Source of the DNA: Tidjanibacter sp.
Lineage (GTDB): Bacteria > Bacteroidota > Bacteroidia > Bacteroidales > Rikenellaceae
DNA: 7,194 nt
Direction: 5' to 3'
Assembly: GCA_017379955.1 (NCBI GenBank)
Contig: JAFNVE010000170.1
Location: forward strand, 1-7,194
The notes below the pieces were generated by a model. It saw only the letters and a program-made list of their open reading frames with translations. It searched no databases and had not been told where the DNA came from. A program made the position numbers and the translations under genes. Below, one piece after another: positions 1 to 6,003 of the stretch (positions within the stretch are counted from its first letter, which is position 1; every line of letters starts with the position of its first letter).

Positions 1-1695
1 ATTTCTTGCCACATATACCCTCTCGCCTGTATATGGGTCGTGGCCTGTGTAGAACATCACCGAGGAGAGTGTCATCGGTGTAGGTGTGAAGTCCTGCACC
101 TGCTCCAAACGGAAGTTGAGTGCTCGGGTCTTCTCCTGCAATCGGCGCATATCCTCAGCCCTGCAACCAGGGTGCGAGGAGATAAAGTAGGGGATAATCT
201 GGTACTTCAATCCCTCTTTTTTGCAAATTTTACAGAAGTCGTCGTTGAGCCTCTCGAAGAGTGCAAACGGGGGCTTGCGCATCATTTTGAGTACCCTATC
301 CTCCGTGTGTTCGGGTGCTACTTTCAGTCGGCCCGAGACGTGGCGAGTGATTAGTTGTCGGAGATATTCTGTTCGGTGCTTCTCGTCAATCAGATCGTAG
401 CGCACACCACTACCCACAAATGCCTTTTTGATTGCGGGGAGTGAGTCTATTCGGCGATAGAGTGCCAACAATCTCTCGTGCGAGTTGTCAAGATTGGGAC
501 AGGGGCGTGGATACAGACACGAGGGTTTTATGCATTTCTTGCACAACTCCTCATTTCGGCCGTGCATCTTGTACATATTTGCCGAGGGGCCACCAATATC
601 CGATAGATAGCCCTTGAAGTCTGCCATCTTGCTTATCGCCTCCACCTCGCGCAATATCGACTCTTCGCTACGCGAGGAGATAAACTTACCCTGATGTGCC
701 GATATGGTGCAGAAACTGCAACCACCAAAGCAACCACGATGCATATTCACCGAGTGCTTAATCATCTCGTAGGCGGGAATATCCCCCTTGCCACGATAGC
801 GTGGGTGGGGCAGGCGAGTGTAAGGCAGGTCGAAACTACGATCTATCTCCTCTGTTGTGAGCCTCTCGTGAGGTGGATTGACCACCACAAACCTATCGCC
901 CACACCCTCGACGAGTGTCGATAGTTGCTCCATACGGTTGCTCTCAATCTCTATCTTGACGAAGTTATCGCCAAATGCCTTGTCGCTTCGGGTGCACTCC
1001 TCAAAACTATTGAGCCTGATTGTCGTTTCGCTCTCCAATCGCTCGACATACTCTCTGTCGGCCACAAATGCCACACCACGCAACTTGCGGAGTCGCTTGG
1101 CGTTATAGCCGTTGTGCATCGCCTTTGCTACCTCGGTAATCGTGCGGTCACCCATACCGTAGATGAGCAGGTCTGCGCCACTCCCAATGAGCACCGAGGG
1201 TTTGAGTGTGTTGCTCCAATAGTCGTAGTGAGTGAGTCTGCGGAGCGAAGCCTCGATACCGCCAACCACAACAGGCGTATGCGGAAAGAGCGATTTGAGT
1301 GCCTTTGTGTAGACCGTCACAGCATAATCGGGGCGGAATCCCGCCTTACCTCCTGGGGTGTAGGCATCGTCACTGCGCAGTCGCAGATTGGCTGTGTAGT
1401 GGTTTACCATCGAGTCCATACTACCCGAAGTGACACCAAAGAATAGTCGTGGAGTGCCGAGTTTCTTGAAGTCGCGCAGATCGTCACGCCAATTGGGTTG
1501 TGGCACAATCGCCACTCTGTACCCCTCGGCCTCCAACAGCCTGCCAATCACCGCAGCACCAAAGGCAGGGTGGTCGATATAGGCATCGCCATTGATGAGG
1601 ATAACATCAATGTAGTCCCAGCCAAGTGCCTTGACCTCCTTTGCAGAGGTGGGCAGTGGGGTGATTTGGGGTGTTGTATGGTGGTTTTGCTCCAT
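1..1695 (-). CDS. ygiQ: YgiQ family radical SAM protein (UPF0313), 3' end outside the window
   Basis: The minus strand is open from an ATG at 1693-1695 to the window edge: 565 codons without a stop. The N-terminal domain (about residues 20-290) carries family blocks such as GDAYIDHPAFG (36-46), LFFGVTSGSMDSM and GGIEASLRR, closely resembling E. coli YgiQ. The radical SAM motif CFGGCSFC (C322, C326, C329; bases 709-732) should bind a 4Fe-4S cluster and S-adenosylmethionine. A second cysteine set follows (C385, C388, C393, C399). Near residue 530 is VQDFTPTPMTLSSV, which in the family precedes the short C-terminal DUF3362 region, so probably some 30-100 residues are missing. The start lies 10 bases after the relA stop, so the two genes are probably cotranscribed and perhaps translationally coupled. 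No clear Shine-Dalgarno sequence precedes the ATG. The substrate and reaction of YgiQ are unknown. Family assignment is very secure; function is not. Confidence 0.95.
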   Translation of the reverse strand, partial: MEQNHHTTPQITPLPTSAKEVKALGWDYIDVILINGDAYIDHPAFGAAVIGRLLEAEGYRVAIVPQPNWRDDLRDFKKLGTPRLFFGVTSGSMDSMVNHYTANLRLRSDDAYTPGGKAGFRPDYAVTVYTKALKSLFPHTPVVVGGIEASLRRLTHYDYWSNTLKPSVLIGSGADLLIYGMGDRTITEVAKAMHNGYNAKRLRKLRGVAFVADREYVERLESETTIRLNSFEECTRSDKAFGDNFVKIEIESNRMEQLSTLVEGVGDRFVVVNPPHERLTTEEIDRSFDLPYTRLPHPRYRGKGDIPAYEMIKHSVNMHRGCFGGCSFCTISAHQGKFISSRSEESILREVEAISKMADFKGYLSDIGGPSANMYKMHGRNEELCKKCIKPSCLYPRPCPNLDNSHERLLALYRRIDSLPAIKKAFVGSGVRYDLIDEKHRTEYLRQLITRHVSGRLKVAPEHTEDRVLKMMRKPPFALFERLNDDFCKICKKEGLKYQIIPYFISSHPGCRAEDMRRLQEKTRALNFRLEQVQDFTPTPMTLSSVMFYTGHDPYTGERVYVARN

Positions 1696-1705
1696 TGTTC
1701 TCTGG

Positions 1706-3889
1706 TTAGTTTATGCGGTAGGCCTTATCTACGCCCTTGATTTTCAGCAGACGGAAGACAACCATATCTACCACGTTGGTATTGGGTACCTCAATGTTGA
1801 TAAGTCCGCTAATCTTGCTGTCGCGGGCAGGGGTGAAGTTGAGCGAACGGATGTTGAGTTTCAGCTCGCCCGTAATTGTCTCCATAAGTCTGTTTACCAT
1901 ACCCGTAGTGTCGTCTGCCAAGACCCTAATCGAAGCGACGTATGCCCCCTGCGGTGCATCACTACGCCACTTTGCAGCGATGATACGATAGGGGTACATC
2001 TCTTTGAGTCTCGGGGCATTGGGGCAATCCTCGCGGTGGATGGTGATGCCGGTGCTGATGGTCGTAAAACCAAACACCTCGTCACCAAATATGGGGTTGC
2101 AGCAACGAGCCATCTTGTAGTCCAAGCCCTTGATTGCCTCACCGATGATGAGTGTCTCGCTCTGGTGGCTCTTCTCTTGCTCCTTCTGCGGAGTGGGTGT
2201 AGCGCGTGGTGCTGGTGGCTTGGGCTCAAAGAGGTCGCCATCGGCAAAGCGGCCAAGTATATCTTTTATATCGGCCATCGAGAGTTTCTCGGTGGCAATT
2301 CTTCCATAGAGGTCGAGACCGTTGCGTATCTTGTAGTATTTGCAGAGTGCGCCCACCGCCTCGTCAATACCCATCGGCAACTTCCAATTCTTAATTTTGC
2401 GCTCCAACTCCTCACGACCCAATCGGGCAAGTTTGGCAGCCTCCTCGCGCAGGAATACCTTAATACGGTTGCGTGCCTTGGTGGTCTTGGCAATGCTTAG
2501 CCAGTCGGACTTAGGCTTTTGGTTCTTGGCGGTGATGATATTGACAATATCGCCGTTCTTCAACACCTCCTTGATAGGCACAACCTTCTCACCGATACGC
2601 GCACCAATACACTTGCTACCCACATCGGAGTGGATATCAAACGCAAAGTCGAGCACCGTTGCTCCCTCGGGGAGTTTGCGAAGGTCGCCCTTGGGGGTGA
2701 ATACGAATACCTCGCTCGAAGAGAGTTTGGTGTTGAGCCTTGTCGCCAGGTGACTGCGGTCGGTCTCCTCCATCAGCGTACGCAACTTGGCGAGCCACTC
2801 CTCCTGACCTACGCCGCTCTGCTCTACACCCTTGTATCGCCAATGGGCTGCAATACCACGCTCGGCAACCTCATCCATACGCTCGGTACGAATCTGAATC
2901 TCTACCCACTTGCCGTCTTTGGTAACAACGGTAGTGTGGAGCGACTCGTAGCCGTTGGACTTGGGAATAGATATCCAATCCCTCATACGGTCGGGGTTGG
3001 GGATGTAGAAGTCGGTCACAATCGAGAAGACACTCCAACACGACTGCTTCTCCTGCTCGGGCGGGCAGTCGATGATGATGCGGATAGCGAACAGGTCGAA
3101 CACCTCCTCGAAGGGGATGCCCTGACGACGCATCTTGCGCCAGATGGAGTAGATTGACTTGGTGCGACTCTTGATGTGATATTTTATGCCTGTCGTGGCA
3201 AGTTTCTGCTCAATAGGCACCAGGAATCGGGCGATAAACGCCATGCGCTCTGCCTCCGACTCGGTCAGTTTCTGGCTGATTTGTGTGTAGTCCTCAGGCT
3301 CTAAGTAGCGGAGCGATAGGTCTTCGAGTTCGCTCTTTATGGCGTAGAGACCGAGCTTGTGGGCAATCTGAGCGTAGAGGTTCATACTCTCCCAACTCTT
3401 CTTGCGTCGCTTCTGCTCGGGGAACATCGCAAGGCTGCGCATCACCTCCAATCGGTCGGCAAGCTTGATGAGGATTACTCGCGGGTCGGTGGAGTAGGAG
3501 ATAATCATCTCGCGGAAGTTGTCTGCCTGCTTGGATGAACTATTTGTCTCAATGCCAGAGATATGGTTCATACCTTCGAGCAGGGTGATAGGGGTGTCGC
3601 CAAACGATGCGCTCACCTCCTCGGCACCTATCAACCCCATACGATATGCATCGTGGAGGATTGTACTGACGGCGGAGTTGCGCCCCAGACCAATCTCGTC
3701 GAAGACGATAAGTGCTGTGCCCATCGAGTGGTCGAGCAGTGGTGAGCCGTCGTAACGTGTCATGCCGTCGAGCAACTCTGCTGCGCGCTCAATGGCTTTG
3801 TATATGAAGCCCAAGGAGCGTTCGCTAAAACGCTTCTCGGCCTTGTCGTAGAACTCGCTGTATCTCTCTCGTAACCACTGATTCTCCAT
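1706..3889 (-). CDS. relA: RelA/SpoT-homologue (p)ppGpp synthetase with degenerate hydrolase domain
   Basis: This 727-residue protein has the full long-RSH layout and transfers pyrophosphate from ATP to GDP/GTP, making the stringent-response alarmone. Domains in order: HD hydrolase (about 25-195), synthetase (about 230-355), TGS (about 392-455), helical region, proline-rich linker (about 555-575), cysteine domain (C596, C597, H618, C622) and C-terminal ACT (about 650-727). The synthetase keeps the key residues: R242, K244, D265, the PKSNGYESLHTT block (309-320) and E330/Q332/R334 in VEIQIRT. The substrate-specificity motif is RMRD (301-304), nearer the RXKD of bifunctional Rel enzymes than the EXDD of E. 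coli RelA. In the HD domain R45, H54, H79, D80 and D145 remain, but the HDxxED acid pair is R83-M84 and the usual HN after ADRL is E148-V149, so hydrolysis is probably lost. That makes it a likely synthetase-only RelA working beside a SpoT-like enzyme elsewhere. It stops with TAA, 10 bases before ygiQ. Its own promoter lies upstream (3910-3941). Confidence 0.95.
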   Translation of the reverse strand: MENQWLRERYSEFYDKAEKRFSERSLGFIYKAIERAAELLDGMTRYDGSPLLDHSMGTALIVFDEIGLGRNSAVSTILHDAYRMGLIGAEEVSASFGDTPITLLEGMNHISGIETNSSSKQADNFREMIISYSTDPRVILIKLADRLEVMRSLAMFPEQKRRKKSWESMNLYAQIAHKLGLYAIKSELEDLSLRYLEPEDYTQISQKLTESEAERMAFIARFLVPIEQKLATTGIKYHIKSRTKSIYSIWRKMRRQGIPFEEVFDLFAIRIIIDCPPEQEKQSCWSVFSIVTDFYIPNPDRMRDWISIPKSNGYESLHTTVVTKDGKWVEIQIRTERMDEVAERGIAAHWRYKGVEQSGVGQEEWLAKLRTLMEETDRSHLATRLNTKLSSSEVFVFTPKGDLRKLPEGATVLDFAFDIHSDVGSKCIGARIGEKVVPIKEVLKNGDIVNIITAKNQKPKSDWLSIAKTTKARNRIKVFLREEAAKLARLGREELERKIKNWKLPMGIDEAVGALCKYYKIRNGLDLYGRIATEKLSMADIKDILGRFADGDLFEPKPPAPRATPTPQKEQEKSHQSETLIIGEAIKGLDYKMARCCNPIFGDEVFGFTTISTGITIHREDCPNAPRLKEMYPYRIIAAKWRSDAPQGAYVASIRVLADDTTGMVNRLMETITGELKLNIRSLNFTPARDSKISGLINIEVPNTNVVDMVVFRLLKIKGVDKAYRIN

Positions 3890-3909
3890 AGTCGTATCTT
3901 TTAATCAGC

Positions 3910-3941
3910 CAAAGTTACAAAATTTTTCTGCGAGTGCCAAA
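3910..3941 (-). promoter_or_regulatory. Bacteroidota-type promoter for relA
   Basis: Read on the minus strand, TTTG (3941-3938) is followed after 20 bases by TAACTTTG (3917-3910). This matches the Bacteroidota primary sigma factor consensus: a TTTG -33 element, a spacer of about 19-21 bases and a TAnnTTTG -7 element. Transcription would start near 3902-3905, leaving a leader of only about 15 bases before the relA ATG at 3889. The -33 element overlaps one arm of a short palindrome (3939-3957). The start site is inferred from the motif. Confidence 0.7.
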
Positions 3942-3957
3942 CTACCTATGGTAGTTT
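3939..3957. repeat. 8-bp perfect inverted repeat upstream of relA
   Basis: The arms AAACTACC (3939-3946) and GGTAGTTT (3950-3957) flank a TAT loop. It sits 15 bases past the stop codon of the upstream glycosyltransferase-like gene and overlaps the -33 element of the relA promoter. On the minus strand there is no U-run beyond the stem (GGCAC follows), so it would be a poor intrinsic terminator for that gene. In the plus direction two more T residues follow the stem, but no gene there needs a terminator. It may be a weak terminator, an operator or chance. Confidence 0.45.
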
Positions 3958-3972
3958 TTATGTCCGATATGG

Positions 3973-4692
3973 CTAACTGAGTATTCGCTCTTTGCGCAGA
4001 CGGCTTCGCTTGCCGACCCTCTCGGAACTCTTCAACATCTCCGCCACGGCCTCTACCCTGCGTGCTGCTCCGCGCCATATCTCCTCTGTCGGGTGGGGTG
4101 TGCGGTCGGATAGACCACCCGAAATGTTGAAAGTGTGGTAGTTGTGCAGACGTGGCAACTCGGATAGTGCTTCGGAGGTGGTGAGTATTGCATCGCACTG
4201 CATAAATATCTCTCTTTCAGTTGTTTTCTCCTCGTCGCTCTTGCGCCCATCCTCTTGCCATCGAAGCAGAAACAAGGAGCGTGGAGAGAGCAACTCCACG
4301 GCTATCGAGTGGCGAAGTGCGGGTGTGTCGAGTAGTAGGGTGTACTCCCCGATTCCGAGTGTGCGCAGTGCCCACTCCACCTCTTCCGCTATGCGTGTGG
4401 CGTTGATGCGCTCCACCATCCCGAGCATCAGCCAACGATAGAGATTCGGCTCGGGAAGAAGTTTTGCTACGGGAGAGAGTATCTTTATTCCCGCTGCCGA
4501 TTGTCGTAGTGAGGTGTGATATGCCCGATAGTCGTCATCCCTGCCTTGCCTCACCACCTCCTTGCTCTCGTAACCAAACGGCTCTACATATAGCACCGTA
4601 TGTCGAGCAGCAAGAGCCTCTGCAAGTTGCAGTGGTGCAGCGTGATGCGCATTTGCCAGGTGTGAACCGAGAATAACAATATTGTCAAGCAT
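3973..4692 (-). CDS. Glycosyltransferase-like protein, N-terminal GT-B half only
   Basis: The 239-residue product resembles the first Rossmann domain of GT4/TuaH-like glycosyltransferases. It opens with the beta strand NIVILGSH (4-11), then LQLAEALAARHTVLYVEPFG (21-40), where such enzymes typically have a strand-helix-strand ending in YVEPP. At 163-177 (MQCDAILTTSEALSE) it matches the usual 'aDavittS..L' segment, and NISGGLSD (189-196) stands where 'vpNGVD' starts the interdomain linker. Complete family members run to roughly 350-400 residues and use the second domain to bind the nucleotide sugar; here only a helix and a basic tail follow. No signal peptide or transmembrane segment is evident, so it is probably cytosolic. 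The second of two near-adjacent ATGs (4690-4692) fits the frame and has AGGAG six bases upstream. It lies alone between the prfA terminator and the relA promoter. The gene looks real; its activity is uncertain and it may be a remnant or a non-catalytic partner. Confidence 0.75.
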   Translation of the reverse strand: MLDNIVILGSHLANAHHAAPLQLAEALAARHTVLYVEPFGYESKEVVRQGRDDDYRAYHTSLRQSAAGIKILSPVAKLLPEPNLYRWLMLGMVERINATRIAEEVEWALRTLGIGEYTLLLDTPALRHSIAVELLSPRSLFLLRWQEDGRKSDEEKTTEREIFMQCDAILTTSEALSELPRLHNYHTFNISGGLSDRTPHPTEEIWRGAARRVEAVAEMLKSSERVGKRSRLRKERILS

Positions 4693-4698
4693 AGCATA

Positions 4699-4703
4699 CT
4701 CCT
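4699..4703 (-). promoter_or_regulatory. Shine-Dalgarno AGGAG for the glycosyltransferase-like gene
   Basis: On the minus strand AGGAG lies six bases before the ATG at 4692-4690. Another ATG at 4697-4695 is out of frame and only one base from AGGAG, so the spacing supports the 4692 start. This is the only gene in the window with a clear Shine-Dalgarno sequence. Confidence 0.6.
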
Positions 4704-4740
4704 TTTTGGTGGAAGAGTTGCTATTGCAATTTTCTTTCCA

Positions 4741-4778
4741 AAAAAAATACCGAGCAATAATTTGCTCGGTATTTTTTT
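4741..4778. terminator. Rho-independent terminator of prfA, symmetric
   Basis: A perfect hairpin with the core ATACCGAGCAA (4747-4757), loop TAAT (4758-4761) and TTGCTCGGTAT (4762-4772) is flanked by seven A residues on one side and seven T residues on the other. On the minus strand it begins 13 bases after the prfA stop and ends in a run of about eight U residues, a textbook intrinsic terminator. The A/T flanks also pair with each other, so it would work in the plus direction too. It isolates prfA from the downstream glycosyltransferase-like gene. Confidence 0.92.
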
Positions 4779-4791
4779 GTTGATTATATCT

Positions 4792-5880
4792 CTATCCCAA
4801 TTCACTCTCCTTCAATCGCTCAGCGTTCTCAGCCACAATCAGGTGGTCAATGCAGTCCTGAATATCGCCATCCATAAAGGCTGCGAGGTTGTAGATTGTG
4901 TAGTTGATACGGTGGTCGGTGATACGGCCCTGGGGGTAGTTGTAGGTACGAATCTTCGCACTACGGTCACCGGTACTAACCATTGTCTTACGCTTGCTTG
5001 CAATCTCGTCGAGGTACTTCGAGTACTCGAGGTTGAAGACACGGGTACGCAACTCCTCCAACGCCTTGTCGAAGTTTTTGAGCTGCGACTTCTGGTCCTG
5101 ACACTGAACAACAATGCCGGTGGGGATGTGGGTCAGACGGATTGCCGAGTAGGTGGTGTTCACCGACTGGCCACCAGGACCCGATGCGCAGAAGATATCT
5201 TTGCGAATATCGTTCATGCTAATCTCCACATCAAACTCCTCAGCCTCAGGCAATACCGCTACCGAAGCAGCCGAGGTGTGTACTCGACCCTGAGTCTCGG
5301 TCTGGGGTACTCGCTGCACGCGGTGAACGCCCGACTCATACTTCAAAGTACCATATACATTGTCGCCGGTCACCTTCAAGACAACCTCCTTGAAGCCACC
5401 AACTGCACCCTCCGAAGAGTTGTTTACCTCATATTTCCAGCCCTTGCTGTCGATATATTTGGTGTACATACGCAACAGGTCGCCCGCAAAGAGAGCAGCC
5501 TCGTCGCCACCTGTACCACCACGAATCTCCAAAATTGCATTTTTCGAGTCTTGGGGGTCTTTCGGGATGAGAAGAAGCTTAATCTGCTCCTCCATCTCAG
5601 CGGTCAGAGGCTCCAACTCGGATATCTCGGCACGAGCCATCTCCTTCAAGTCCTCATCCTTCTCGTTCAGAAGCATATCCTTAGCCTCTGCCAAGTCCTT
5701 AACAGCCTTCTGGTAACGCTCTGCTGTCTCAACAATAGGCTCCAACTCCTTGTACTCCTTGTTCAGAGCAACAAACTTCTTGACATCGGCAATTACCTCG
5801 GGGTCGGTCATCTGCTGACCAATCTCCTCGTATTTGATTTTCAGACCGTCCAGGCGGTCAAGTATCGCATTGTCTGCCAT
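4792..5880 (-). CDS. prfA: Peptide chain release factor 1
   Basis: This 362-residue protein is a full-length class I release factor. It enters the ribosomal A site at UAA or UAG and triggers hydrolysis of the peptidyl-tRNA ester. The N-terminal helical domain (about 1-105) is followed by GGTGGDEAALFAGDLLRMY (121-139). The stop-codon recognition loop at 190-202 (RVPQTETQGRVHT) holds the RF1-type P-x-T tripeptide as PQT (192-194), where RF2 would have SPF. The catalytic GGQ (236-238) lies in SGPGGQSVNTT; its glutamine is normally methylated by PrmC. The region after it (QCQDQKSQLKN, RTYNYPQGRITDHR) is typical of RF1. The start at 5878-5880 gives the expected N-terminus; no Shine-Dalgarno sequence is seen and the leader is A/T-rich. 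It ends in TAG, 13 bases before a strong terminator, and is probably transcribed alone from a promoter in the divergent region shared with xseA. Confidence 0.98.
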   Translation of the reverse strand: MADNAILDRLDGLKIKYEEIGQQMTDPEVIADVKKFVALNKEYKELEPIVETAERYQKAVKDLAEAKDMLLNEKDEDLKEMARAEISELEPLTAEMEEQIKLLLIPKDPQDSKNAILEIRGGTGGDEAALFAGDLLRMYTKYIDSKGWKYEVNNSSEGAVGGFKEVVLKVTGDNVYGTLKYESGVHRVQRVPQTETQGRVHTSAASVAVLPEAEEFDVEISMNDIRKDIFCASGPGGQSVNTTYSAIRLTHIPTGIVVQCQDQKSQLKNFDKALEELRTRVFNLEYSKYLDEIASKRKTMVSTGDRSAKIRTYNYPQGRITDHRINYTIYNLAAFMDGDIQDCIDHLIVAENAERLKESELG

Positions 5881-5917
5881 ATATGAATTATGGTAATAGT
5901 TATCTTATTTCTGCGCG

Positions 5918-5925
5918 CAAATGTA
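5918..5925 (-). promoter_or_regulatory. Candidate -7 element of the prfA promoter
   Basis: Minus-strand TACATTTG matches the Bacteroidota TAnnTTTG -7 consensus exactly and lies 38 bases upstream of the prfA ATG, giving a leader of about 30 bases. No good TTTG is seen 19-21 bases further upstream; that stretch is A-rich instead. The call therefore rests on one element and its position. Confidence 0.5.
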
Positions 5926-5951
5926 CACATTTTTTTTCGATATTTTTGTAC

Positions 5952-5959
5952 TATCTTTG
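5952..5959 (+). promoter_or_regulatory. Candidate -7 element of the xseA promoter
   Basis: TATCTTTG matches TAnnTTTG exactly. A T-run at 5930-5938 covers the place of the -33 element, though no exact TTTG is present there. A second match, TATTTTTG at 5941-5948, lies just upstream and is an alternative. Transcription from 5952-5959 would begin near 5965, about 40 bases before the xseA ATG. Confidence 0.5.
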
Positions 5960-6003
5960 TCTGATGTAAATTTTCCCTAATTTTGGGAGCAGATAACGCT
6001 AAA

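Noticed and set aside
925..1446. A 173-codon plus-strand frame opposite ygiQ.
   Set aside because: It overlaps the conserved N-terminal domain of ygiQ and has no recognisable motifs; a by-product of codon bias.
1631..3157. Two long plus-strand open frames (289 and 212 codons) opposite relA.
   Set aside because: They are antisense to well-conserved relA domains, have no plausible promoter or ribosome-binding site, and resemble no family.
3905..4198. A 97-codon minus-strand frame overlapping the 3' end of the glycosyltransferase-like gene and running past its stop, considered as a frameshifted continuation.
   Set aside because: Its translation is rich in Arg, Thr and Gln without GT-B second-domain features, and it ends within the relA promoter, so it cannot restore a full enzyme.
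4584..4805. A 73-codon minus-strand frame spanning the prfA terminator and the start of the glycosyltransferase-like gene.
   Set aside because: It reads through a strong hairpin, and its Lys/Ile-rich start simply reflects the A/T-rich terminator.
4762..5886. A plus-strand open frame of 374 codons lying antisense over the whole of prfA.
   Set aside because: It runs codon for codon opposite a certain gene, begins inside the terminator hairpin, and its translation is leucine/valine-rich without recognisable motifs. Rare use of TTA, CTA and TCA codons in prfA is enough to leave the opposite strand free of stops.
5983..6003. TTG at 5983 as the xseA start, adding seven residues.
   Set aside because: The in-frame ATG at 6004 gives the expected family N-terminus, and the extra residues (MGADNAK) add nothing recognisable. 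It cannot be ruled out entirely.
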